From the NCBI GenBank assembly GCA_041739525.1, contig JBGSNQ010000192.1, positions 1-64,000 of the forward strand: a DNA stretch of 64,000 nucleotides, in the 5' to 3' direction. Made by a program: the position numbers and the translations under genes. The notes beneath the pieces were generated by a model. It had not been told where the DNA came from and searched no databases. It was given only the letters and a program-made list of their open reading frames with translations. Shown here in pieces: positions 7,974 to 16,138 of the stretch; position 1 is the stretch's first letter; every line of letters starts with the position of its first letter. The stretch is from DATJGR01 sp041739525. GTDB lineage: Bacteria; Pseudomonadota; Gammaproteobacteria; Pseudomonadales; Azotimanducaceae.

Positions 7974-9254
7974 GTGCGGAAAACAATACTGAGCCTTTGC
8001 GGCGGGGTGGCACTCGCAGCCGCGACCCAAACGGTTTCGGCGGGCAATGTCGATGCCAAGCTGCTTGGGATGCTGAAAGACAACGGTTCGATCACTGAAG
8101 CGCAATTCACCGAATTGAGCGCGGATCTCGCCCAAGAAGAGCGCGCGGAAGCGCGCGAGGCCGTCAGCAAGGAAGACGTTACGGCGATGCAGCAGAAGCT
8201 CAGCTGGGCTGAACGAACCGTGGTCAGCGGCGACGTTCGCGTCCGGCAGGAACGAATTCAGGTTGAGGATAAATCGCCGGAGCAGACAGCGAGCCGGCAG
8301 CGCTACCGCGCGCGCCTTGCCGTCGTCTCGCAGGTTACTCCGACGGTCGAGGCCGGCATCAGAGTCGCGTCGGGCAACAGCAACGACGTGCGCTCGACCA
8401 ACCAGGACATGAACAACTACTTCGTCAAGAAAGACCTCTGGCTCGACCGCGCCTACATCAACTGGCATCCGGAGAACGTGCCGGGATTGAAGATGTTCGG
8501 CGGCCGGATGGCTCAGCCTTGGACCAAGGTGGCCGAGTCCGAAGTGATCTGGGACGGCGATATCAACCCGGAAGGGATCGCCGCGCAGTACAGCCGCAAG
8601 TTCGGCGATACGAACGTGTTCGGGTCGGGCGGCGCATTCACGGTGAAAGACAATGTCACCGGCAACGGTCCGGAGTTCGACAACGACCTGCGGATGTACT
8701 ACGCACAACTCGGCGCGAATCTGTTTCCGGGCGAAGATTTCAAGCTGACGGTCGGAGCCAGCGTGTTCCACTACTACAAAGACGAATTCGGCGTTCCGTC
8801 GAATCCGCCAAATGCCGGACTCGGCCTCACGGCGAACGGCAACGACTCGTCGCAGTTCCAGCTGTATGAGGGCTTCAGCCAACTCGACATTCTGGGGCTG
8901 CCGTTGCCGTTGTCGCTGTACGGGCAGTATGTACAGAACCCGAACGCCAATGGCCCGAACGACAACGAAGACACCGCCTACCTGCTCGGCTTCCTGACGC
9001 GCTTCTGGGAGATCGGTGTGAACTACAGCTATCGCGACGTGGAACGCAACGCAGTGGTCGGCGCCTTTACCGATTCCGACTTCGCGTCCGGCTTCACCGC
9101 CTCGAAAGGCAGCAAACTGCAGCTCTCCTACAACATCACGAAGAACTTCCAGTTCCTGAGCACGTACTTCTATACCGAGTCCGATGCGTCGAACCCGGCG
9201 AAACCCGGTGCCCAAACCAACACGTTCCAGGTCGATCTGGTGGCAACGTTCTAA
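7974..9254 (+). CDS. Putative porin, phosphate-starvation controlled
   Basis: 426 residues. The GTG start at 7974 has GGGG 9 bases upstream. The signal peptide is VRKTILSLCGGVALAAATQ with cleavage near VSAG. A charged, coiled-coil-like stretch follows (LLGMLKDNGSITEAQFTEL, ADLAQEERAEAREAV), then an amphipathic beta-strand region that ends in the outer-membrane signature FQVDLVATF with a terminal Phe. This is the layout of the 'putative porin' family with an N-terminal helical region. The Pho box upstream and pstS downstream imply a role in phosphate or organophosphate entry through the outer membrane, analogous in position to OprP/PhoE. Specificity is inferred. Confidence 0.82.
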   Translation: MRKTILSLCGGVALAAATQTVSAGNVDAKLLGMLKDNGSITEAQFTELSADLAQEERAEAREAVSKEDVTAMQQKLSWAERTVVSGDVRVRQERIQVEDKSPEQTASRQRYRARLAVVSQVTPTVEAGIRVASGNSNDVRSTNQDMNNYFVKKDLWLDRAYINWHPENVPGLKMFGGRMAQPWTKVAESEVIWDGDINPEGIAAQYSRKFGDTNVFGSGGAFTVKDNVTGNGPEFDNDLRMYYAQLGANLFPGEDFKLTVGASVFHYYKDEFGVPSNPPNAGLGLTANGNDSSQFQLYEGFSQLDILGLPLPLSLYGQYVQNPNANGPNDNEDTAYLLGFLTRFWEIGVNYSYRDVERNAVVGAFTDSDFASGFTASKGSKLQLSYNITKNFQFLSTYFYTESDASNPAKPGAQTNTFQVDLVATF

Positions 9255-9273
9255 CGACCAAAAGAACCGGCCG

Positions 9274-9291
9274 TTGTCACGCGATCGTAAC
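9274..9291 (+). promoter_or_regulatory. Pho box upstream of pstS
   Basis: TTGTCACGCGATCGTAAC gives two half-sites (TGTCAC, CGTAAC) in the 11-bp register of a Pho box, 68 bp before the pstS ATG. The second half-site is weaker than the one before the porin. It explains separate PhoB control of pstS although the porin ends only 19 bp upstream. Confidence 0.72.
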
Positions 9292-9359
9292 GGGCAACTA
9301 AGACTATGGCCTACAAACACATCAGTGACGAACTCTCAACTTTCGGAAGGAACAGCTAT

Positions 9360-10352
9360 ATGAACGTCAAACAAGCAAGTTATGGGGCGATCGCCGCACT
9401 CGCGTGCGCATTCAGCGCCTCCGTGTTCGCGGCGGGTACAGTCGAAGCAGACGGTTCAAGCACCGTCTATCCGATCACCGAAGCGGTAGCCGAAGAGTTT
9501 CAATCAGCCGGCGGCGGGCGCGTAACGGTTGGCATTTCCGGCACCGGCGGCGGCTTCAAGCGCTTCTGTCGCGGTGAAACCGACATCTCCAATGCGTCGC
9601 GACCGATCTTGAAGGACGAAATGGTGCTGTGCGCGCAGAACGGCGTGAAGTACGTCGAGTTGCCGGTAGCAATGGACGCGCTGACGGTGGTTGTCAGCAA
9701 GGACACGGACTTCGTCGACTACCTCACCGTCGCCGAGCTCAAGAAGATGTGGGAGCCTGGCGCGCAGGGGAAAATCACGAACTGGAACCAGATCCGTTCG
9801 ACCTTTCCCGACATGAAGCTGCAACTGTCGGGCGCCGGAGCAGATTCCGGAACGTTCGACTATTTCACCGAGGCAGTCGTCGGAAAGGCCAAGTCGTCCA
9901 GGGGCGACTACCAGGCGAGCGAAGACGATAACGTGACCGTACAGTTCGTTTCGCGTAACAAAGGTGCGATCGGCTACTTCGGTCTCGCGTACTACGAGGA
10001 GAACAAAGACAAATTGCGCGCTGTACCCATCAAGGCCACGGACCAGTCCCCGGCGGTTATGCCATCCGTCGCGACGGTCAATGACGGAACTTACCAGCTT
10101 CTGGCTCGACCGATCTTCATCTACGTCAGCGCGAAATCGGCGAAGCGCCCCGAGGTCAAAAAGTTCGTCGAGTTCTACCTCGACAACGCACCGGATCTGG
10201 CGAAGGAAGTCGGCTACGTCAACCTGCTGCCTGAAGAGTACACCCTGGCAAAGCAGAACTTCGCCGCCGGCAAGGTCGGCACGGGCTTCGGCGGTGTGGC
10301 TGAGGTCGGCGTCAAAATCGCCGACCTGTTGAACCGCGAGGCCAAGCAGTAG
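9360..10352 (+). CDS. pstS: Phosphate ABC transporter, periplasmic binding protein
   Basis: 330 residues. The ATG at 9360 is chosen because GGAAGG lies 9 bases before it and the signal peptide (MNVKQASYGAIAALACAF...VFAAG) follows directly; an in-frame ATG at 9306 has no such support. PstS phosphate-binding elements are visible: EADGSSTVYPITEAVAEEF, SGTGGGFKRFCRGETDISNASR, and GADSGTFDYF. It captures phosphate in the periplasm for PstCAB. The mature protein belongs to the longer bacterial PstS type with the KFVEFYLDNAP segment. Confidence 0.95.
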   Translation: MNVKQASYGAIAALACAFSASVFAAGTVEADGSSTVYPITEAVAEEFQSAGGGRVTVGISGTGGGFKRFCRGETDISNASRPILKDEMVLCAQNGVKYVELPVAMDALTVVVSKDTDFVDYLTVAELKKMWEPGAQGKITNWNQIRSTFPDMKLQLSGAGADSGTFDYFTEAVVGKAKSSRGDYQASEDDNVTVQFVSRNKGAIGYFGLAYYEENKDKLRAVPIKATDQSPAVMPSVATVNDGTYQLLARPIFIYVSAKSAKRPEVKKFVEFYLDNAPDLAKEVGYVNLLPEEYTLAKQNFAAGKVGTGFGGVAEVGVKIADLLNREAKQ

Positions 10353-10360
10353 CGCACCGA

Positions 10361-10395
10361 AAATCCCGGTCGGCCGGCGAGGTCGATCGGGATTT
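10361..10395 (+). terminator. Intercistronic hairpin between pstS and pstC
   Basis: AAATCCCGGTCG at 10361-10372 pairs with CGATCGGGATTT at 10384-10395 (12 pairs, one mismatch) around an 11-base loop. No T-run follows. Such hairpins commonly stabilise the pstS message or partly attenuate transcription so that more binding protein than permease is made. That role is inferred. Confidence 0.65.
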
Positions 10396-10436
10396 CGAGT
10401 TGCTCTGACGCCTCGTCCCATCGAGACTTGCCGACC

Positions 10437-11378
10437 ATGAAAACCTCCGCAGACCGAATGAGCCGCTCCGGCGCCCTGCTGCCACCCCCTCGTGTTCCGC
10501 AACGGCGTCGGATATTCGAGCGGTTCATGGAAGGTGCCCTGCTTCTCAGCGCACTCAGCGCGGTATTCATTACGCTCGCCATCGTATTCGTGCTGGTGAA
10601 CGAATCCCTGGCGTTCTTCCGCCACGTCTCGATCATCGAATTTCTGACCGCTACGCAGTGGACGGTCATGTTCGAGGAAAAACACTTCGGCATCGCCCCG
10701 TTGCTTGCCGGAACGCTGGTGACGTCGGCGATCGGACTGATAGTGGCGGTGCCGCTGGGCACCGTCATCGCGATCTACCTCAGCGAATTCGCCCCGCACC
10801 GCGTGCGCGAATTCGTCAAACCGCTACTCGAGTTACTGATCGGCGTGCCGACCGTCGTGTTCGGTTATTTCGCGCTGCTGTCCGTCACACCGATGCTGCA
10901 GAAGATTCTCCCCGACCTGCCTGGGTTCAACATGCTCGGCCCCGGCATCGTCATCGGCATCATGATTACGCCGTACATCAGTTCCGTTGCCGAAGACGCA
11001 ATGCGTGCGGTACCGATGACGCTGCGGGAGGGCGCATACGCAATGGGTGCAACCCGATTCCGCAACGCGTTGACGGTCGTGGTTCCCGCTGCACTATCCG
11101 GGATCATCGCGGCATACGTACTCGGCATTTCCCGCGCCGTCGGCGAAACGATGGTTGTTGCGGTCGCCGCGGGCCAACAGCCGAACTTCACGTTGAATCC
11201 GATGGAGCCGGCGGCAACGATCACAACCTTCATCGTACAAGTCGCGCTGGGCGACCTGCCGCACGGCAGTATCGAATACCAGAGCATCTTCGCCGCCGGA
11301 CTCGTGCTCATGCTGATGACGTTGGCCCTCAACGTGATCGGTCATCTGTTGCGCCGACGCTATCGCGAGGTCTATTGA
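10437..11378 (+). CDS. pstC: Phosphate ABC transporter permease PstC
   Basis: 313 residues with six predicted transmembrane helices and the binding-protein-dependent permease EAA loop (RAVPMTLREGAYAMGATRF). PstC features include the N-terminal helix region ALLLSALSAVFITLAIVFVL and LLELLIGVPTVVFGYFAL. It forms the membrane channel with PstA. A TTG at 10428 is in frame, but the ATG at 10437 is preferred. The end abuts pstA without a gap. Confidence 0.94.
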   Translation: MKTSADRMSRSGALLPPPRVPQRRRIFERFMEGALLLSALSAVFITLAIVFVLVNESLAFFRHVSIIEFLTATQWTVMFEEKHFGIAPLLAGTLVTSAIGLIVAVPLGTVIAIYLSEFAPHRVREFVKPLLELLIGVPTVVFGYFALLSVTPMLQKILPDLPGFNMLGPGIVIGIMITPYISSVAEDAMRAVPMTLREGAYAMGATRFRNALTVVVPAALSGIIAAYVLGISRAVGETMVVAVAAGQQPNFTLNPMEPAATITTFIVQVALGDLPHGSIEYQSIFAAGLVLMLMTLALNVIGHLLRRRYREVY

Positions 11379-12323
11379 ATGGCCGCCGAGCTCACACCGT
11401 CGCACCGCATGGAACCACAAGCCCTGCGGGCGCTGATCGGCCGCAACAAACAGTCCGACAAGATCTTCGCAATCGTCGGCCTGCTGGCGATGTTGGTCGG
11501 TGTCTTTGCGTTGATCTGGCTGCTGGTCGGTCTCGTGATGGACGGTGGGTCGCGCATCAGCTGGCAGTTTCTGACCTCGTTTCCGTCGCGTCATGCGGAT
11601 AAGGCAGGGATTCTCTCCGCGTGGGTGGGCACGTGCCTGGTCATGCTGGTAACGACCTTCTCCGCGGTGCCAGTAGGCATTGCGGCCGGCATCTATCTCG
11701 AGGAATACGCGCGGCACAACTGGATCACCGACATCATCGAGATCAACGTGACCAATCTCGCCGGCGTGCCTTCGATCGTCTATGGCCTTCTGGCACTCGG
11801 CCTGTTCGTGTATGGCCTGGGGTTCGGGCAAAGCGTTCTGTCCGCGGGACTCACACTGGGTCTGCTGATTCTGCCCGTGGTAATAGTGTCGACGCGCGAG
11901 GCGATCCGGTCAGTGCCCGTCGCAATGCGCGAAGCCGCGTATGCCCTCGGTGCCACCCGATGGCAGACCGTGCACGACCATGTGCTTCCGTACTCCACCG
12001 GCGGCATTCTGACCGGCATCATTCTGGGGCTGTCCCGGGCGATCGGCGAAACGGCTCCGATCATCACGATCGGCGCGCTGACGTTCATCGCATTTCTGCC
12101 GCCTTCGCCCGTAACGAGCGAACCGCCCTTCATCTCGTTCGAATGGCTGATGGCACCTTTCACGGTGATGCCCATACAGATGTTCAACTGGTTGTCCCGG
12201 CCTCAGACCGCGTTCCTCAACAACGCCGCTGCTGCCGGCCTCATTCTGGTCGTAATGACAGTCGGCATGAACGCGCTGGCCATCTGGCTGCGTTACCGCT
12301 TCCGCAAGAAAATCAAATGGTGA
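11379..12323 (+). CDS. pstA: Phosphate ABC transporter permease PstA
   Basis: 314 residues, six predicted helices. The EAA loop reads RSVPVAMREAAYALGATRW. NLAGVPSIVYGLLALGLFV is the PstA counterpart of the GVP-VVFG helix in PstC. The ATG follows the pstC stop directly, so the two are translationally coupled. The protein pairs with PstC and is energised by PstB. Confidence 0.94.
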   Translation: MAAELTPSHRMEPQALRALIGRNKQSDKIFAIVGLLAMLVGVFALIWLLVGLVMDGGSRISWQFLTSFPSRHADKAGILSAWVGTCLVMLVTTFSAVPVGIAAGIYLEEYARHNWITDIIEINVTNLAGVPSIVYGLLALGLFVYGLGFGQSVLSAGLTLGLLILPVVIVSTREAIRSVPVAMREAAYALGATRWQTVHDHVLPYSTGGILTGIILGLSRAIGETAPIITIGALTFIAFLPPSPVTSEPPFISFEWLMAPFTVMPIQMFNWLSRPQTAFLNNAAAAGLILVVMTVGMNALAIWLRYRFRKKIKW

Positions 12324-12327
12324 TGAA

Positions 12328-13155
12328 ATGGACGGGCCTATTGTGAACGCACCCCTGCGTCCGGACGTTGGCGCAACGAGCATTGCCGAGGAAACGGTCA
12401 AGGCAGAAGTGCGCGAATTGAGCTTCTTCTATGGTTCCGGCATGCAGGCACTAAAATCCGTCAGCATGAGCCTCGCCGAAAACAAGGTCACCGCACTCAT
12501 CGGTCCGTCGGGCTGCGGCAAATCGACGCTGTTGCGCTGCTTCAACCGCATGCACGATCTGTATCCCGGCAACCGATACGACGGCGAGATCATCATTCAC
12601 CCCGACGGCGTGAACGTACTCGGCCCGGACGTCGATCCGATCGAAATGCGGATGCGCATGTCGATGGTGTTCCAGAAGCCGAATCCGTTTCCGAAGTCGA
12701 TCTATGAAAACGTCGCGTATGGTTTGCGTGTTCGTGGGGTCAAACGCGCAGGTTTGATCGACGAGCAGGTGGAACGTGCGCTCACCGACTCGGCATTGTG
12801 GGGCGAAGTGAAGGATCGGCTGCAGGATCAGGCATACAACCTCTCCGGCGGCCAGCAACAACGGCTGTGCATTGCGCGCGCGTTGGCCGTAGAGCCCGAG
12901 ATTCTGCTGTTCGATGAACCGACATCGGCGCTCGATCCGATCGCCACCGCGAGCATAGAAGAACTGATCGCGGAACTGCGCAACCGCGTGACGATCCTCA
13001 TCGTTACCCACAACATGCAGCAGGCCGCGCGCGTCTCCGACTACACGGCGTTCATGTATCTCGGCGAGCTCGTCGAATTCGGCGACGCCGACGACTTCTT
13101 CACGAACCCCAAACAGAAGCGCACGGAAGATTACATCACCGGCCGCTACGGTTGA
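12328..13155 (+). CDS. pstB: Phosphate ABC transporter ATP-binding protein
   Basis: 275 residues. Walker A is GPSGCGKST (59-67), the Q-loop is MVFQKPNPFPKS, the ABC signature is LSGGQQQR (from residue 172), Walker B is ILLFDEP (from residue 192) and the switch histidine is in THNMQQAARV. The EMRMRMSMVFQKPNPFP segment and the C-terminal TEDYITGRYG are diagnostic of PstB. It hydrolyses ATP to drive phosphate import. It starts 4 bp after pstA. The first ~25 residues before AEVREL are an extra N-terminal tail. Confidence 0.96.
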   Translation: MDGPIVNAPLRPDVGATSIAEETVKAEVRELSFFYGSGMQALKSVSMSLAENKVTALIGPSGCGKSTLLRCFNRMHDLYPGNRYDGEIIIHPDGVNVLGPDVDPIEMRMRMSMVFQKPNPFPKSIYENVAYGLRVRGVKRAGLIDEQVERALTDSALWGEVKDRLQDQAYNLSGGQQQRLCIARALAVEPEILLFDEPTSALDPIATASIEELIAELRNRVTILIVTHNMQQAARVSDYTAFMYLGELVEFGDADDFFTNPKQKRTEDYITGRYG

Positions 13156-13175
13156 GTTTCCAGCGAGGATCCGAA

Positions 13176-13940
13176 ATGTCCGGCCAAGGCGGCGAATTCA
13201 CCAGTCACTTCTCGAGCCAGTTCAACCAGGAACTGGAGAATCTGCGCAGCCGCGTGCTAGCTATGGGCACCGTGGTGGAAAAGCAGATCGGCGACGCGGT
13301 AACGGCACTCGCGACAGGCAACGAGAACATGGCCCGCTCGGTGATCGGCGGCGATCTGCACGTCAATCAGCTCGAGGTCTATCTCGACGAAGAATGCCGC
13401 CGGATTCTGGCGCGGCGTCAACCGGCAGCCGGCGACCTTCGGCTCGTGTTTGCGGTCATCAAGGCCGTTACCGACATCGAGCGCATCGGCGACTCGGCGA
13501 AAAGCGTCGCACGGATGGCAATCAAGCTGATCGAGGCGAAACCCACCGGTACGGTGCCGAGCCTCGCGCACCTCGGTGAACTCGTTCGGGAGATGGTGCA
13601 GAAGGCGATCGGCGCATTTGCCGGAATGGACGTGAACGTTGCGCTGGGCGTGGAACGCGCCGACATCGCGGCCGACGATGAGTATCGTTCAGTGATGCGC
13701 GCGCTTACGACTCGTATGACGGAAGACCCGAAAGCGATCGACTGGGCGTTGAACCTGATCCTGGCCGCGCGCGCGCTCGAACGCGCCGGAGACCACGCGA
13801 AGAACATTTCCGAATACCTGATTTACCTGGTGCAAGGCAAAGACGTGCGCCACGTCAGCCTCGAAGACCGCGAGCGGCAAGTGCAAGACCGCGCGTCCCG
13901 ACAATCGACTCAACCGGCCGACGAGCCTCGCAACACCTGA
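13176..13940 (+). CDS. phoU: Phosphate signalling complex protein PhoU
   Basis: 254 residues of two three-helix PhoU domains, each with acidic metal-binding patches such as VYLDEECRRILARRQP and DIERIGDSAKSVARMA in the first, and ALERAGDHAKNISEYL in the second. PhoU represses PhoR/PhoB signalling when phosphate is plentiful and restrains the Pst transporter. The ATG at 13176 has GAGG 7 bases upstream. A TTG overlapping the pstB stop is possible but less likely. A second, dead copy of its 3' end lies 1.3 kb downstream at 15011-15236. Confidence 0.94.
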   Translation: MSGQGGEFTSHFSSQFNQELENLRSRVLAMGTVVEKQIGDAVTALATGNENMARSVIGGDLHVNQLEVYLDEECRRILARRQPAAGDLRLVFAVIKAVTDIERIGDSAKSVARMAIKLIEAKPTGTVPSLAHLGELVREMVQKAIGAFAGMDVNVALGVERADIAADDEYRSVMRALTTRMTEDPKAIDWALNLILAARALERAGDHAKNISEYLIYLVQGKDVRHVSLEDRERQVQDRASRQSTQPADEPRNT

Positions 13941-14143
13941 GTCCGACCCATAGGCCGACGGCCATGACGCCCGATTCCCACACACGCTAGGTGCGTGGCG
14001 TCACCCTGCAGCGCGGCCAGGCGAGCATCGGATCCAAATCACTTCGGGCTCTCCGATCCGCGGGCATCCTAATCAGCCACCATTGATGCGACGAAGAGCC
14101 AATGAAAGTGGTCGCACCAACAGTCCGCGTTCCCCCCTCAAGG

Positions 14144-14169
14144 AAAAAAAAGCCCGCCTTCCGGCGGGC
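14144..14169 (-). terminator. Rho-independent terminator of the first PEP-CTERM gene
   Basis: On the minus strand GCCCGCC pairs with GGCGGGC around a 4-base loop (14152-14169), followed by eight T residues (complement of the A-run 14144-14151). It sits 22 bp after the stop of the minus-strand gene. The hairpin faces phoU from the other side and could also stop its transcript, although only a short T-run (CTTCTT) follows in that direction. Confidence 0.85.
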
Positions 14170-14191
14170 CTTCTTCGGGACGCAACGGCGC

Positions 14192-14632
14192 TCAGGCAGC
14201 GCGTCGACGTCGCAAGACACCAAGTCCGATCAGACCAGCACCCAAGAGCATCAATGTACCTGGCTCAGGAACCTGGCTCGTCACTAGACTCGAAACGGCG
14301 AAGTACCGTCGATCATCTCGGTCAACCGTTCCGCCGCCCGAGAGATCCCACGCGCGAATGTCCACATCGTTGTTGTACGCAAAGTAGGCCCCGTAACTGC
14401 TGCCGCTACCCGGGGGGTTAATGTTGTTTCCCAAAGCCGATCCGATGGCGTTCGCGAATGCCTGGGCAAGGCTGCCACTACCCCACCAAACAGTCGACCT
14501 CAGCAACGCGCCGTTGGCGTCGTAAGAGGTAAACACAGTAGTAACGTTATATTGATTACTCCCGTATTGGACGACCACAGCATTGGCCGACAATGGGGCA
14601 AGGACCAAGAGGAGAAGAACGAGCTTTTTCAC
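14192..14632 (-). CDS. PEP-CTERM sorting-domain protein (paralog A)
   Basis: 146 residues. The signal peptide is MKKLVLLLLVLAPLSANA. The mature part is Gly/Ser/Asn-rich. The C-terminus is a full PEP-CTERM signal: VPEPGTLMLLGAGLIGLGV, then RRRRA. Exosortase would cut at the VPEP motif and release or anchor the protein at the cell surface with exopolysaccharide. It is paralogous to the protein at 15650-16093, sharing AVVV...QY.VT, a WWGS.SLAQ.FA block, YFAY and DDRR. GGAGG lies 5 bases before the ATG. No exosortase gene is in the window. Control by sigma-54 is indicated by the upstream elements. Confidence 0.9.
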   Translation of the reverse strand: MKKLVLLLLVLAPLSANAVVVQYGSNQYNVTTVFTSYDANGALLRSTVWWGSGSLAQAFANAIGSALGNNINPPGSGSSYGAYFAYNNDVDIRAWDLSGGGTVDRDDRRYFAVSSLVTSQVPEPGTLMLLGAGLIGLGVLRRRRAA

Positions 14633-14673
14633 GGAACCTCCGAAACCTAGATTACTTCAAGCATCGCTTCCAA

Positions 14674-14763
14674 GGCATTGATCGTGCCAATCATAGTAAA
14701 TCCATATTTATCAATAAGTTGAGTAACCTCTATCAGATCGATCATCCGGACCTGTAAGATTTT
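14674..14763 (-). promoter_or_regulatory. Sigma-54 promoter with IHF site and distal element, PEP-CTERM paralog A
   Basis: Read on the minus strand, TGGCACGATCAATGCC (14689 down to 14674) fits the -24/-12 consensus TGGCACGN4TTGCW with one mismatch. About 20 bp upstream an IHF consensus site (WATCAANNNNTTR, plus-strand 14709-14721) matches fully. At 14751-14763 lies CCTGTAAGATTTT (plus strand), 62 bp from the -24 element. The same three parts recur before paralog B with spacings equal within 1 bp. The transcription start would fall near 14663. The activator is not in the window; PrsR, the usual sigma-54 activator of PEP-CTERM systems, is a candidate. Confidence 0.82.
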
Positions 14764-15010
14764 CCGACGGTTCGCTCCTGGATCGAGGGGCCGTAACGAA
14801 ATGCGGCAGGGGTGCCCCGGCGGAATCTGGACCCAACGAGCTACTCGAATCGCCGGCTCCCGCCATCACGGATTTCCGCGGCTACTTGTGCAGCAGCCAG
14901 TTAGGCGCTCGGCAAACGAGTTCATCGCCACAACGCGCGCTCGACGCTTTGAAGGGCTTCGCGGCGACGTGTTGGGGAGCCGCGCGGGGCCACCTTCGAG
15001 TACTGTGCTG
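14764..15010. other. Unassigned DNA upstream of the phoU fragment
   Basis: No gene with a credible start, ribosome site or recognisable domain was found in this stretch. It lies between the distal regulatory element of paralog A and the dead phoU copy and may be debris from the same insertion. Short open frames that run through it into the phoU fragment have no separate support. Confidence 0.5.
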
Positions 15011-15236
15011 ACGACACGTATGACGGAAGATCCGAAAGCAATCGACTGGGCGCTGAATCTGATCATGGCGGCGCGTGCACTGGAACGCGCCGGCGATCAT
15101 GCGAAGAACACTTCTGATACCTAAATCTATCTAGTGCAAGGCAAAGACGTGCGCCACGTCACCCTCGAGGACCGCGAGCGGCAGGTGCAGGACCGCGCGT
15201 CACGACAATTGACTCAACCGGCCGACGAACCTCGCA
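15011..15236 (+). pseudogene. Dead partial copy of the phoU 3' end
   Basis: The encoded peptide TTRMTEDPKAIDWALNLI, then ERAGDHAKN, then QGKDVRHV and RERQVQDRASRQ, repeats the last ~75 residues of the intact PhoU at 13704-13931. A stop codon (TAA near 15121) interrupts the reading frame where PhoU has NISEYL, and there is no start region. Most differences between the two copies are at third codon positions (for example GAC/GAT, AAC/AAT). That suggests the copy diverged as a working gene before it decayed, rather than arising from a recent local duplication. Confidence 0.88.
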
Positions 15237-15299
15237 CTGGTCCCCCGCTCGCTCGAATCGTAGTGGGTGCGCGATGAAGCACAGCAAGCTCGCGCGACG

Positions 15300-15585
15300 A
15301 GAACAGGTGAACAGTGCCAACACATCGAAGCGCCTGTCATGGGCATGAATGGCAGCTACGAGTTGAAGGTCCGGCAGCGCTATCCAAGTACCGAGATCGT
15401 CTTCGACCTGTTCCATGTGGTCGCCAAGTGCGGACGTGAGGTCATGCGTCCGCGTCGATGAGGCCAATCGGTTACGGCAGGACATCGGAGGCATGAACAA
15501 CCGCATCAAAGTCATCAAACGAATGGCCTGCGGCTATCGCGATGACGAGTACTTTCTTCCTGAAGATCCGCGCCGCTTTCCCCCG
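15300..15585 (+). mobile_element. ISL3-family transposase remnant
   Basis: Two adjoining frames carry pieces of an ISL3-type transposase: MGMNGSYELKVRQRYPSTEI with VFDLFHVVAKCGREV, then after a frameshift near 15430 VRVDEANRLRQD, then NNRIKVIKRMACGYRDDEYF. These are the catalytic-core and C-terminal signatures of the family (D-M-N-G-A-Y, YDLFHVVAKYGREVID, NRIKVIKRMAYG in intact members). Most of the region between RLRQD and NRIKV is deleted and the 5' half is missing. No terminal inverted repeats were seen. The remnant sits directly after the phoU fragment, which points to an IS-mediated arrival. Confidence 0.82.
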
Positions 15586-15607
15586 ACTTGCGCGATGAAC
15601 CAAAAGA

Positions 15608-15631
15608 GAGACCCGCCGGGCGGCGGGTCTC
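15608..15631 (-). terminator. Terminator-like hairpin after PEP-CTERM paralog B
   Basis: GAGACCCGCC and GGCGGGTCTC form a perfect 10-bp stem with a 4-base loop. On the minus strand it is followed by TCTTTTGG, a short T-rich tract. It lies 18 bp beyond the stop of the minus-strand PEP-CTERM gene. Confidence 0.75.
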
Positions 15632-15649
15632 GTTACGGCAGTGCTGCGT

Positions 15650-16093
15650 TCAGGCCGCGGCGCGTCGACGGCGCAGCAAAGCAAGACCGATCAACCCTGC
15701 ACCAAACAGAACTATCGAGCCAGGCTCCGGTACTTGCGCTACTGAACGAGAGAGTGCGTAGGTATTGGTGTCTCTGGATCGATCATCGTCGGTAAATGTA
15801 AAAAGGCCGAGGAACGATGCCGCGTACACGGTGTTCGTAGATGTCCTTGCATACGCGAAGTAAGGTCCCGTCCCACCAAAAAATCCATTTGGCAGTCCCA
15901 AGCTGCCGCCAACCAGGCCGGCAAACTCTTGCGCAAGACTGCTGGAGCCCCACCAAGCGGTGCCGTTCAACGCGGAATCGCTACCAGTCGTACTAGTCGA
16001 AGTCACGTCGTACTGACCGATACTTGAATCAACGACGACAGCGCCCGCGCTCAGCGGGGCAATCATCAACAGGACCATAATCAGCTTCTTCAT
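15650..16093 (-). CDS. PEP-CTERM sorting-domain protein (paralog B)
   Basis: 147 residues. The signal peptide is MKKLIMVLLMIAPLSAGA. The C-terminal signal is VPEPGSIVLFGAGLIGLAL followed by RRRRAAA. The middle shares the AVVV, QYDVT, WWGSSSLAQEFA, YFAY and DDRSR blocks with paralog A at 14192-14632. Two ATGs occur in tandem (16096 and 16093); the second is preferred because AGGAG then lies 5 bases upstream, the same spacing as in paralog A. It should be exported and processed by an exosortase located elsewhere. The function of this small surface-protein family is not known to me. Confidence 0.9.
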   Translation of the reverse strand: MKKLIMVLLMIAPLSAGAVVVDSSIGQYDVTSTSTTGSDSALNGTAWWGSSSLAQEFAGLVGGSLGLPNGFFGGTGPYFAYARTSTNTVYAASFLGLFTFTDDDRSRDTNTYALSRSVAQVPEPGSIVLFGAGLIGLALLRRRRAAA

Positions 16094-16138
16094 CATTTCT
16101 CCTTCAGACACTGGATTTGCTTCGAGCTCTCGTACTTC

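Noticed and set aside
14801..15124. 107-codon frame ending in the phoU-like segment
   Set aside because: The first half is unrelated sequence fused to the dead phoU copy; no start signal.
15415..15795. 126-codon plus-strand frame after the phoU fragment
   Set aside because: Its first part is the ISL3 transposase remnant and its second part is antisense to PEP-CTERM paralog B, so it is not one gene.
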